From NCBI GenBank assembly GCA_964636275.1, contig CAZWRN010000014.1:1-33993 (forward strand): a stretch of 33,993 bases of DNA, read 5' to 3'. Shown here one piece after another: positions 22,665 through 30,361 of this stretch. A model generated the notes under the pieces. The model saw only the letters and a list, made by a program, of their open reading frames with translations. It did not search any database and had not been told where the DNA came from. Numbering within the stretch: the first letter of the stretch is position 1; each line of letters begins with the position of its first letter. The DNA comes from CAZWRN01 sp964636275 (GTDB taxonomy: Bacteria; Patescibacteriota; Microgenomatia; Daviesbacterales; UBA10151). Position numbers and translations under genes: made by a program.

Positions 22665-22670
22665 ATAAAC

Positions 22671-24320
22671 ATGAAAACAATCTATAAACTAACCCCATCT
22701 CAAATCGCCAAAATAGCGGCGGGTGAGGTAATTGAAAGACCAGCTTTTGCAGTCAAAGAGTTGGTTGAGAATTCTATTGATGCCAAAGCAACCCATATTC
22801 AGATTAGTATTGAAGAAGGCGGACTTAAACAGATTCAAGTAATTGATGATGGCATCGGAATGGGTGAAGCTGACCTGAAAGACAGTTTCAAACTTCATAC
22901 CACAAGCAAGATTTCACCAGATGATGATTTGATGGCTATCAGGTCACTGGGGTTTCGGGGTGAAGCGTTAGCTTCGATTGCAGCAATTAGCCGCCTATCT
23001 ATTCAAAGTCGTCAAACCAGTCTGTCAGCCGGAACTAAGCTGGAAATTGAAAGTGGCAAGCTTATATCATCTGCACCTATCGGCATGCCGACAGGAACTC
23101 AGATTGAAGTAAGGGACCTTTTTTATTCTTTTCCCGCAAGAAAAAAATTTATTGAAAGTCCACAAAAAGAATACCGGTTGATTTTAGATTGGTTAGTCAA
23201 AATCGCTCTAGCCAGTCCAGAAATCAGATTTACTCTATACCACCACCATAAACAGATTTTCGATACAGTAAAAGATCAATCTTTACAACAAAGAACTGCA
23301 TATTTTTTAAAAGAGCTGGATCATTTGGTTCCAATCAAATATGAAGATTCTTATATACACATCAACGGTCACTTATCTCTACCCGATTTCTCTACCAGCA
23401 GCTCCTCTAAACAGTTTATATTCGTTAATAAAAGACCCGTCACCGATAAACTGATCTCAACAGCTATTAAAGAAGCCTATGGAAATCTGATTGATCCACA
23501 AAAACATCCTATCTATATTTTAAATCTCCAAATACCTATCGAATTAGTTGATGTCAATGTTCATCCAAGAAAAGAGCAAGTCAATTTTCACAATAAACAA
23601 TATATTTTTGACCAAATTCAAAAAGCTGTTTTTCAAACATTACAACTACAAAATCCGCGATACCAATCAAATGAACAATCTATCGTTGACTCTTTTGCCG
23701 GACAAATCTTAAAAAAAGAGTCTGAATTATTTTTGCTTGAAAATAAATTCGATAAAGAAATTCAGATTTTACAAGTATTTGATTTATTTCTCATATTTCA
23801 GGCTCAAAACAAGCTATTTATCATCGATCAACATGCGGCCCATGAAAGGATTTTATACGAACAGTTTAAACAACTTTTTCACCAAAAAAAACAAAAAAAA
23901 TACAAGCTACCTAATAAAATTCCTCTTGAATTATCAATGCTCGAAACAGAAATCATCTCCCAAAATCTGGCACAATTAAAAGAGTTTGGTATCAACATTC
24001 AAAAAAGAAAATCGGCTTATCAAATCACCGAAATTCCAGAAATCTTGAAAGACCGAAATATTAAGGAAATACTTTCGGAATTAATTGAACAACTCTCCCA
24101 TGATAAAAATTTATCTACCGATTTACAAACAGAAAAGATGTTGAAATATTTGGCATGCAGAGGTGCTATCAAACAAGGTGAAAAACTAAACAATACTGAA
24201 AGTCAGGAGCTGATTAAAAAACTGCTAACTACGCCAAACCACACCTCCTGCCCCCATGGCAGACCTACTTTTATTCAAACCGAGCTACCTGAATTATATA
24301 AACAATTTAAAAGAATTTAA
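22671..24320 (+). CDS. mutL: DNA mismatch repair protein MutL with endonuclease motif
   Basis: A 549-residue GHKL ATPase. The N-terminal motifs IAAGEV (15-20), KELVENSIDA with E30 and N34, DDGIGM and FRGEALASI are intact. The C-terminal dimerisation domain has the metal-dependent nicking motif DQHAAHE....E (D386-E397) and the zinc-site motif CPHGRP from C527, together with ACRGAIKQGEKL. It is therefore the endonuclease-type MutL of MutH-less bacteria, able to nick the strand to be excised. The ATG at 22671 is chosen over an in-frame TTG at 22647, which lies within the REP-like palindrome and has no RBS. The linker between domains is short. Confidence 0.96.
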   Translation: MKTIYKLTPSQIAKIAAGEVIERPAFAVKELVENSIDAKATHIQISIEEGGLKQIQVIDDGIGMGEADLKDSFKLHTTSKISPDDDLMAIRSLGFRGEALASIAAISRLSIQSRQTSLSAGTKLEIESGKLISSAPIGMPTGTQIEVRDLFYSFPARKKFIESPQKEYRLILDWLVKIALASPEIRFTLYHHHKQIFDTVKDQSLQQRTAYFLKELDHLVPIKYEDSYIHINGHLSLPDFSTSSSSKQFIFVNKRPVTDKLISTAIKEAYGNLIDPQKHPIYILNLQIPIELVDVNVHPRKEQVNFHNKQYIFDQIQKAVFQTLQLQNPRYQSNEQSIVDSFAGQILKKESELFLLENKFDKEIQILQVFDLFLIFQAQNKLFIIDQHAAHERILYEQFKQLFHQKKQKKYKLPNKIPLELSMLETEIISQNLAQLKEFGINIQKRKSAYQITEIPEILKDRNIKEILSELIEQLSHDKNLSTDLQTEKMLKYLACRGAIKQGEKLNNTESQELIKKLLTTPNHTSCPHGRPTFIQTELPELYKQFKRI

Positions 24321-24330
24321 TTGGGTCAAT

Positions 24331-24720
24331 TTAGTTGCTCAAAGTACCTATTAGATAATCTGGTAAATACTGAGCTGCATTTTTTTCCTGATGTTCATCT
24401 TCCCGATTAAACATATTTGTCGCATCCTTACCACAACCTTTAATTATATCTTTACCTCCTGGATGTTTTGGAATAAAAGCTGTGACATCGTAAACATTAT
24501 TGTTTATCACCAACCAACAATCACTGGCCGAATTATGAGCGGCTACTTCATCCATAGTATAACTGCCATTTCCTCCATCCGAAGATACCACATTAGTTAA
24601 AGTCGTATTTTGTCCTCCCAAATCACTTACTGTCTTATTTGTATTAAACCAATATATACCACCACCAATTATCAATATAGCAACAAGTAATACAGCAACT
24701 ACAATTTTTTCTTTTTCCAT
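24331..24720 (-). CDS. Membrane-anchored cytochrome b5-like heme-binding protein
   Basis: 129 residues. One N-terminal membrane helix (~6-24) is followed by a Ser/Gly-rich linker and a cytochrome b5 domain from ~54: YTMDEVAAHNSASDCWLVIN, then the HPGG motif with H86, and a second His ligand, H110. Both axial heme ligands are thus present. A single-heme electron carrier facing outside the cell is the likely role; partner enzymes are not evident. It is convergent with mutL (10-nt gap) and divergent from the DUF2200 gene. It is predicted to be leaderless. Confidence 0.88.
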   Translation of the reverse strand: MEKEKIVVAVLLVAILIIGGGIYWFNTNKTVSDLGGQNTTLTNVVSSDGGNGSYTMDEVAAHNSASDCWLVINNNVYDVTAFIPKHPGGKDIIKGCGKDATNMFNREDEHQEKNAAQYLPDYLIGTLSN

Positions 24721-24726
24721 AAACCA

Positions 24727-24732
24727 ACTATA
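24727..24732 (-). promoter_or_regulatory. -10 element (TATAGT) of the cytochrome b5-like gene, leaderless
   Basis: TATAGT lies exactly 6 nt before the ATG at 24720 on the - strand. No -35 was recognised. Confidence 0.5.
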
Positions 24733-24772
24733 TAAATATTAGCTGAGATAAAGCTGAAACAACACAGGTAAT

Positions 24773-24801
24773 TTGCCAATCTTAAAATTCTTAAGTAAAA
24801 T
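24773..24801 (+). promoter_or_regulatory. Promoter of the DUF2200 gene, leaderless
   Basis: TTGCCA (24773-24778), exactly 17 nt, TAAAAT (24796-24801), then 6 nt to the ATG at 24808. Both hexamers are close to sigma-70 consensus and no SD exists. This is the clearest leaderless promoter in the window. Confidence 0.7.
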
Positions 24802-24807
24802 CACATT

Positions 24808-25176
24808 ATGCAGCAAAATGACAAAACTACTCAACGCATTTACAACATGACTTTTGCCTCTGTTTATCCTTTGTATATTGCTAAAGCTGAAAAAAAAGGT
24901 CGCACCAAAGCTGAAGTTGATGAAATAGTGAAATGGCTGACTGGATATTCAGACAAAGAACTAGTCAGCCAAATCAAGCTAGAATCTACATTTGAAATTT
25001 TTTTTAAACAGGCTCCTAAACTAAATCCACTAAGAAAGCAAATTACTGGTGTGATCTGCGGAGTCAGAGTTGAAGATCTAACAGACCCTATTGTTCAAAA
25101 CGTTCGCTATCTGGATAAATTAGTTGACGAACTCGCCCATGGCAAACCCATGTCGAAAATACTAAGGCAATATTAG
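24808..25176 (+). CDS. DUF2200 family protein
   Basis: A 122-residue soluble protein. The N-terminal RIYNMTFASVYPLYIAKAEKKGRT, followed by VDEIVKWLTGY, is the hallmark of DUF2200, as is ITGVICGVRVEDL...VRYLDKLVDELA near the end. The family is widespread, and its function is unknown to me. It is transcribed alone from a well-defined leaderless promoter, divergent from the cytochrome b5-like gene and convergent with the APH-like gene (9-nt gap). Confidence 0.9.
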   Translation: MQQNDKTTQRIYNMTFASVYPLYIAKAEKKGRTKAEVDEIVKWLTGYSDKELVSQIKLESTFEIFFKQAPKLNPLRKQITGVICGVRVEDLTDPIVQNVRYLDKLVDELAHGKPMSKILRQY

Positions 25177-25185
25177 TTATCCTGT

Positions 25186-26139
25186 CTAAATATTTGCTAT
25201 GATCTTTTCAAATGTTGAAGTAAGCCGATTCAAACTTTCATAATCTATTGGTTCAGTAGTATCTTTATTAAAAAAATGTCCCATCGCTGAAGCAAATTCG
25301 AGGGCAAACATTCCTGTATACATTGCAAGTGCTTTCTCTTGTGGAATAGATAAATCAAGTAAATTTTTCCAATAATCCGTGTAGTACGTATCGTCACCTA
25401 ACTCTAGTAATGCCATTTGTGTTAAAGCTACTGTCAAAAGTGGATCGCCAAAACAAACATTATCTACATCGACAATCCCACTCAAGCTGCCGTCATTTAT
25501 AATGACGTTTTTTGTAGTTGTATCATCTAGGAAAGGAGTGGGTCTAACCGCTTGAATATATTGATCCATCGATTTATAAATTTCATTCAATCTTTTAATA
25601 TATTTTTGATCTATCAGTCTGGTTTTATTATTTCGAGTGGTGATCCTATCCATGTATTGATCCAATACTCCTTGCCAAGAGGAATAAAGTTTTGAATCTT
25701 CATAAGATGTCGCGTATCCAAATCCAGGTCCTTCTTTTAAAGTTCCGACTTTTTTTTGAATGTTTACAATTTCTCTTGCTAGATCTTCTTTTTGCTGATT
25801 GTTCATCTCTTTATATGTATACAACAAATCAGTTCCCGGTAATCGATCCATAACAATATATGGGAATCCATATTCTTTTCCACTTAAATCGTACTTTCGA
25901 AGTTTTGGAACAGGAATACCTATTGGGACAAGTAAATCATACCAATAAACAGCACTTACAAAAGAAGATTTTTGTTCAAATTTAGTTAACCGTACAACCA
26001 ATTCATCGTGTGTTGTTTTGACATCGTAAACATAATGAGCTTTACCTGTGTCAAAGCGCTTGATACTAATAATTGAACCGATATTTAAATCTGATACGAT
26101 CTGTTTTGCTGTTTCTTCTGATGGAGAGTTATTTTCCAT
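25186..26139 (-). CDS. APH-type small-molecule kinase (aminoglycoside phosphotransferase fold)
   Basis: A 317-residue protein-kinase-like fold. The hinge reads YIVMDRLPGTDL (94-105). The catalytic loop, normally HGDxxxxN, reads L204-D205-D206-TTTK-N211, so the catalytic Asp and Asn are kept but the His-Gly is lost. The metal-binding D224 lies in GIVDVDNVCFGDP. Many APH-fold enzymes phosphorylate sugars, choline or other metabolites; antibiotic resistance is not implied. It is divergent from a second APH-like gene at 26279, and both may be leaderless. The substrate is unknown; nearby nucleoside-salvage genes make a nucleoside or sugar possible. Confidence 0.78.
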   Translation of the reverse strand: MENNSPSEETAKQIVSDLNIGSIISIKRFDTGKAHYVYDVKTTHDELVVRLTKFEQKSSFVSAVYWYDLLVPIGIPVPKLRKYDLSGKEYGFPYIVMDRLPGTDLLYTYKEMNNQQKEDLAREIVNIQKKVGTLKEGPGFGYATSYEDSKLYSSWQGVLDQYMDRITTRNNKTRLIDQKYIKRLNEIYKSMDQYIQAVRPTPFLDDTTTKNVIINDGSLSGIVDVDNVCFGDPLLTVALTQMALLELGDDTYYTDYWKNLLDLSIPQEKALAMYTGMFALEFASAMGHFFNKDTTEPIDYESLNRLTSTFEKIIANI

Positions 26140-26145
26140 TAGTTG

Positions 26146-26154
26146 AGTATAACA
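26146..26154 (-). promoter_or_regulatory. Extended -10 promoter of the first APH-type gene, leaderless
   Basis: On the - strand TGT plus TATACT (26154-26146) ends exactly 6 nt before the ATG at 26139. It has a TGn extension and no good -35. Confidence 0.55.
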
Positions 26155-26266
26155 GACATCCTAATCCTCTCTGCATTTAAAGCTAATTAAAATAGTTTTT
26201 GTTGCACATTTGGAACTATGTTTGCACTTATAATTCTTCTCAGCACAAATATTAACTTTGCTCCTG

Positions 26267-26272
26267 TATAAT
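26267..26272 (+). promoter_or_regulatory. -10 element (TATAAT) of the second APH-type gene, leaderless
   Basis: A perfect TATAAT ends exactly 6 nt before the ATG at 26279; no SD and only a poor -35. Confidence 0.6.
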
Positions 26273-26278
26273 ACTCAT

Positions 26279-27232
26279 ATGTTAACTGAACCAAATATTG
26301 ATAAATCTCTTTTTCAACTAAAGATTGAAGACAACTATGGCTTTATGGTTTCAAGATTAACCTTTATTAAAGGGGGAGAAGCTTCATGGGGTTATAAAGT
26401 TGAAACTATTGAAGAAGCACTTTATTTCTGTAAAATCCATAACGGTTTGATGGAGTATGAAAAACGATTTGAACTGACCTACAAATTATTTAATGATGCT
26501 GGAATTAAAAATATTACTCACCCGATTAAAACTAAAAACAATGGACTTATTTTTCTTTTAGATAAATATCCGGTTGCTTTATTCAACTTTATTGAAGGAT
26601 CAAATTCAAATGACCAGCCTTTAACTGAAAAACAAAGATTTGCATTAGGTAAATTATTAGGAACGATTCATCAAGCAAATAAAGTTATTGGTGATTATTC
26701 TATTAAGGAAGATTTTAAATACGGCAATATTGATCGTTTATTGGAAACTTTGAATAAAATTGATACTTATCTTAAAGATTCTTCTGTATATAAGAGCAAA
26801 ACCGCTAAACTTTTGTTGGAAAATAAAGACAAAATATTAATACGGATCAAAGAATTAGAGGAGCTTGGCGATAAATTAAGAAGTCAAAATATTGATTTTG
26901 TTATTTGTCATAGTGAACCCCATGCTTGGAATACTATGATTGATAAAACTGGAGAAGTTTATCTGATTGATTGGGATGATTCTTTATATGCTCCAAAAGA
27001 AAAAGATTTAAATATGATTAAAGATGATCAGGTAAAACTTGATGGATACAAAAGTGTAGTCGGAAATTTTGAAATAAACCAAGAAATAATTCACTATTAT
27101 CAAATGGAATGGAATATTTCTGAAATAGATGCCTGGAGTAATTCACTCTTGTTTGAAGATTCAAATGATACCCAGTATGAACATTATTTGGAGCAATTTA
27201 TAAAAGATCTGAGAGAGCTAGATTATTGCTAA
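26279..27232 (+). CDS. APH(9)-like kinase with Glu in place of the catalytic Asp
   Basis: About 317 residues. The layout resembles spectinomycin phosphotransferase APH(9)-type proteins: the catalytic loop VICHSEPHAWNTMID (208-222) followed by VYLIDWDDSLYAPKEKDL (227-244) with metal-binding D231. In relatives the loop reads H-x-D-x-H-x-x-N; here it is H211-S-E213-P-H215-A-W-N218, so the catalytic base would be Glu. Activity may be changed or lost. A start at 26279 is preferred to the in-frame TTG at 26258, since TATAAT overlaps that region. Real substrates of such chromosomal genes are mostly unknown. Codon use is A/T-rich like the next two genes. Confidence 0.78.
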   Translation: MLTEPNIDKSLFQLKIEDNYGFMVSRLTFIKGGEASWGYKVETIEEALYFCKIHNGLMEYEKRFELTYKLFNDAGIKNITHPIKTKNNGLIFLLDKYPVALFNFIEGSNSNDQPLTEKQRFALGKLLGTIHQANKVIGDYSIKEDFKYGNIDRLLETLNKIDTYLKDSSVYKSKTAKLLLENKDKILIRIKELEELGDKLRSQNIDFVICHSEPHAWNTMIDKTGEVYLIDWDDSLYAPKEKDLNMIKDDQVKLDGYKSVVGNFEINQEIIHYYQMEWNISEIDAWSNSLLFEDSNDTQYEHYLEQFIKDLRELDYC

Positions 27233-27283
27233 ATTAAGTTGGCCATATGGGACTACGTTCGGACTTGTATTTAGAATTTAATA

Positions 27284-28153
27284 CTAGTTAAAAACAATTG
27301 CATAAATCTCCTTAGCAATCTTTTTTGCATCTTTTAAATTTAGTGCAATTTGGCAATGAGCATTCTGTTCACTCAAAATTGTCTGGCCTCTTTTTTTGCC
27401 CTCTGTAATAACTGTAATTCCACTAGTTATCCATTCTGCTTTTTCAGGAAAGAAATCTAGATACACTGCTAGTGGATCATGGAGATTAAAGTCTTTTTCT
27501 CTGTCGTGGTTGTATTTATCAAACCAAGCAGATAGCAAATGCTTGAGCCATATATTTATATCATTATTCTCCGGAATGTTTTTAATTTGACCTTTTGACC
27601 AATAAACTTTTCTTGTTACATCAAGTGGTACAACGTTTGCTTTTATACCGTTCAATTCATTAAAAAAACATTTAGCTGCATCTGGATCAAAAGCCATATT
27701 AGTCTCTGCATATTTTGTCTCATTGCCTTCAATCTTAAATGCTCCCCCCATAATAGTTATTTCATTAACCTTCTTTTCCCTTAGTAATCTTAAAGGGTCT
27801 GTTAAAGTGGCTAAAGATATAACTTTGTTTGCAGATAGGCCTAAATTTCCAGTACTAATATTTTGAATATCTACCTTAGGATGTATACCCCATACACCGT
27901 CTGGACCATGAAAATAATCTGGCCATGGTCTCTCAAAATTACCGTTTAATGGGATTTTTGAACCATTGATAAACCTCCAAGATTTAGCTACAAAAGCAAT
28001 AAATTCTTTTGCACTCAGTGATGTTATTTCTTCGGCAGCGTTTCCAAATGTAGATATTAGAGTGTTTTTTGCTTCTGGCATCAACTTATAAAGCAAGACT
28101 AACGCTACTAAATCATCTATTCCTGGATCTGAAATGATTGTGTAATTTTTCAT
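27284..28153 (-). CDS. Inosine-uridine-preferring nucleoside hydrolase family protein
   Basis: A 289-residue nucleoside N-ribohydrolase, splitting a nucleoside to base and ribose. The N-terminal Ca-binding motif reads IISDPGIDDLVAL (6-18): D9, D13 and D14 are kept, but the first Asp of the usual DxDPGxDD is Ile. ITIMGGAF and the C-terminal LHDPLAVYLDFF, with the conserved His-Asp pair, are present. The start is 4 nt after the stop of the PRTase-HAD gene with no SD, so translation is probably coupled and expression governed by the upstream T-box. It is likely a salvage enzyme; base preference cannot be read from sequence. Confidence 0.85.
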   Translation of the reverse strand: MKNYTIISDPGIDDLVALVLLYKLMPEAKNTLISTFGNAAEEITSLSAKEFIAFVAKSWRFINGSKIPLNGNFERPWPDYFHGPDGVWGIHPKVDIQNISTGNLGLSANKVISLATLTDPLRLLREKKVNEITIMGGAFKIEGNETKYAETNMAFDPDAAKCFFNELNGIKANVVPLDVTRKVYWSKGQIKNIPENNDINIWLKHLLSAWFDKYNHDREKDFNLHDPLAVYLDFFPEKAEWITSGITVITEGKKRGQTILSEQNAHCQIALNLKDAKKIAKEIYAIVFN

Positions 28154-28157
28154 ATTG

Positions 28158-30017
28158 TTAGTGGATTTTATTAATAATATCTATAACTCCCTCTGTAAAA
28201 AGTTTATCAGAAATATAAGCTGCGTGTTCTGAAACCTCACTTGTTACTCTTGATTTTGCTACAAAAGCACATTTAACACCTGTATTTGGATCAACCCAAT
28301 CAGACATACTATTTCCAATCATAATGACATTATGTCCAAAAGAAGCTAGCGTACCCAAAGTCTTTCCTTTAGCCTGCTTATAATCATATCCTGGATGTAT
28401 GGCAAAGAAATTATATTCTGGACTACAATCAACACTAATATCGTGCTGCCCAGTAAAAACCTCTCCTAATTTTTGAACCATTTGAGATGGACCAAAAACG
28501 GTAACTGATGCTAATCTATTTGCTCCAAAGCTCCATTGCTGATCCAAACTTTCTGGACTATTTCCTCCAAATTCTTTCGCTATAGCATCTTCTGACTGAG
28601 GTATCCCTAACTGTTGTGCGTTTTCGTATATTTGTTGTTTATAACTTTCAATGTTAGAAAGAGGATTTATAACCAAAGTTTTTCCATTGTTATATAAAAC
28701 ATTTCCATTCTCTGCTGCAATTGGTCCGCTAACACCTAGTTTTTCCGCCAATATTTGAAGTTGAGGTAAAGGAGAATCGGAACATAATCCTACTGATATT
28801 CCTTTTATTCCAGCATTTATTACTGTTTGTTTAAGTTGTTCTATATCATCCTGAGGTATATATCCATCTGGTGACTCATCAGAAAACAGAGTACCGTTTA
28901 CATCCACAAATACTATATTCTGTGGTAATTGTAATTCAGTTAATTTCTCCTGTAGTTCTCCTTGCTTTTGGACTACTTCCCAAACACCATCTATGTTATT
29001 CATTGCCCATGTTACAACTTGATCCATTGGAGTATTTTTATCAAAACCAAACATTGTCCTCATCATCACCATAAAGTCTTTATTCATCTGACTTAGCAAA
29101 ATTGGTTTGCTAAGTTGTTCCCCTAGATTAGAAAAAAATTCAAGGTTAGCTTGAAGAACTTTCAAAGCAAACTCTTTTTCTGCTTCATGGGGGATACTCG
29201 CCCTTGCAGTAGTACTTACAAAAGGAAGTATATATGGACTTCTGCCGTATTCTCCATTAGGCAACTTAACAACTAGACCACTACCTCCTAATAAATAGTC
29301 TCGTGGATCACCTAAATCAACTTTATCAAATATATTTTTTCCATCAGTTGCTTCATAAATTACAACTGGATCAACATCTATCCCCATTGCAGCCAGTTTC
29401 TCTGGCTTTCCCACCTGAATTCCTGGAATAATTTTTTTAATTTGAACTCCATTCTCCTGTAAAGCAGTGAGTGAAGCAATGACGCTTCCACCGCTGAAAA
29501 TATCATCCTCAGCTACGGATGCTGTAGCTCCATGTAATGAAGCACTTATATTTTGAGCTTGTAATGGTAAGGAATCACTACCAGGTCTTGCAATCTGGCT
29601 AAAATCGTTTTTACCGCTTAAATAATAACCCCTTGAAACTCTAAATTCATGAACACCTTGATGCATTAAAGGATCTAAACTAATAAGCGGATGATCTGAG
29701 GATTTTGCTCTGACAGCTTCGTCTAAATCATTCGGATCATACAAGTGTACTTCAAAATTGCCATTGGAAGAATAACCCCACCTAAAGGTATCAACTAACT
29801 TAGCAACAAATACATCATATTCTTTTAACAAAACCTGCTGCGTTGTACCGTAATCTAACCCATAATTAGTAGCAACATTTCCAGCGAGAGGATTCATTGT
29901 AAAATTACCATCTTTTCTAATAATGTAAGCAAAATCCACATCAGCACCAACCTCTACTTTTCCAAGCTTAGGCCATTTAACTTCCGATGTATGCGATTGC
30001 TGTAATCCTTCTTTCAT
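28158..30017 (-). CDS. Phosphoribosyltransferase-like domain fused to a HAD-family phosphatase
   Basis: 619 residues. The N-terminal ~350 residues contain ASVAEDDIFSGGSVIASLTAL (from ~166), which matches the PRPP-binding signature of type I phosphoribosyltransferases (two acidic residues, then S/T-G-G-S/T); the rest of that half is unfamiliar. From ~367 a Cof-type HAD domain follows: motif I DVNGTL (D372, N374 instead of the usual second Asp, T376), motif II S413, Lys near 551 and GNSMSD (568-573). The Asn in motif I suggests altered phosphatase chemistry. The ATG at 30017 is chosen because GGAG lies 6 nt upstream; the in-frame TTG at 30029 overlaps that SD. It is first in an operon with the nucleoside hydrolase, 38 nt downstream of a T-box terminator. 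Confidence 0.7.
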   Translation of the reverse strand: MKEGLQQSHTSEVKWPKLGKVEVGADVDFAYIIRKDGNFTMNPLAGNVATNYGLDYGTTQQVLLKEYDVFVAKLVDTFRWGYSSNGNFEVHLYDPNDLDEAVRAKSSDHPLISLDPLMHQGVHEFRVSRGYYLSGKNDFSQIARPGSDSLPLQAQNISASLHGATASVAEDDIFSGGSVIASLTALQENGVQIKKIIPGIQVGKPEKLAAMGIDVDPVVIYEATDGKNIFDKVDLGDPRDYLLGGSGLVVKLPNGEYGRSPYILPFVSTTARASIPHEAEKEFALKVLQANLEFFSNLGEQLSKPILLSQMNKDFMVMMRTMFGFDKNTPMDQVVTWAMNNIDGVWEVVQKQGELQEKLTELQLPQNIVFVDVNGTLFSDESPDGYIPQDDIEQLKQTVINAGIKGISVGLCSDSPLPQLQILAEKLGVSGPIAAENGNVLYNNGKTLVINPLSNIESYKQQIYENAQQLGIPQSEDAIAKEFGGNSPESLDQQWSFGANRLASVTVFGPSQMVQKLGEVFTGQHDISVDCSPEYNFFAIHPGYDYKQAKGKTLGTLASFGHNVIMIGNSMSDWVDPNTGVKCAFVAKSRVTSEVSEHAAYISDKLFTEGVIDIINKIH

Positions 30018-30054
30018 ATTTTTCTCCAATGAGCAAAGCTCTGGCTAATGCAAT

Positions 30055-30106
30055 AAAAAAGCCCCTGCAAGCTCCCAAACAATGTAGTTTAGAAACTTAC
30101 AAGGGC
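30055..30106 (-). terminator. T-box-controlled intrinsic terminator
   Basis: GCCCTTGTAAG (30106-30096) pairs with CTTGCAGGGGC (30071-30061), 11 bp with two G-U pairs, and is followed by six T's (30060-30055). Its 5' strand is also the 3' strand of the antiterminator, so the two folds exclude each other. Confidence 0.88.
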
Positions 30107-30310
30107 CTTCAATTAGGCTGTACCACCTTGCTTCATTTATCCCATTAAAAAATCCGCTTTTGGCGGATCATCATCTGGAATAAACCTTATTCCTGACATG
30201 CTCCGTTACCGACACATGTTACGGTCTTTTACAGTTTCGTCTCTGTAGAGCATTTTGGCTCTCAGCTCCTGGATCGCGACTCCAGTCAAAGCTTTTAAAT
30301 ATTCAGTTGT
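30055..30310 (-). promoter_or_regulatory. T-box riboswitch leader (tRNA-sensing) upstream of the PRTase-HAD operon
   Basis: Read on the - strand, the leader ends in a T-box. The antiterminator (30130-30100) has CAAGG, a 7-nt bulge UGGUACA, GCC, an 8-nt loop, GGC and CCUUG; the bulge corresponds to the canonical UGGNACC that pairs with the uncharged tRNA NCCA end. A simple hairpin just upstream (30168-30152, AUCCGC/GCGGAU) fits stem III. A GGAAUAA/UUAUUCC hairpin fits the stem II region. The alternative terminator at 30106-30055 shares the GGCCCUUG strand. UGGU implies a tRNA with discriminator A. The stem I specifier could not be fixed; candidates are CAG at 30245-30243 and ACU or CUG around 30236-30232. 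Confidence 0.8.
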
Positions 30311-30316
30311 AAAAAC

Positions 30317-30345
30317 AGTATATCACACCAAAAAATACGTGTCAA
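30317..30345 (-). promoter_or_regulatory. Strong sigma-70-type promoter of the T-box leader
   Basis: TTGACA (30345-30340), a 17-nt spacer and TATACT (30322-30317), with TGA giving an extended -10. It is the best promoter match in the window and sits just past the 3' end of tRNA-Gln. Confidence 0.85.
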
Positions 30346-30361
30346 ATTACTATAAGGTGAG

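Noticed and set aside
22647..22670. Upstream TTG start for mutL
   Set aside because: The extra eight codons fall in the REP-like palindrome and have no RBS; the family N-terminus fits the ATG at 22671.
25186..27232. Aminoglycoside or spectinomycin resistance genes
   Set aside because: Only the broad kinase fold is supported; catalytic loops deviate and no mobile element or resistance context is present.
30144..30168. Second intrinsic terminator in the T-box leader
   Set aside because: AUCCGC/GCGGAU followed by T's looks like a terminator, but its position just before the T-box sequence fits stem III better, and a stronger terminator follows. It may still cause some early termination.
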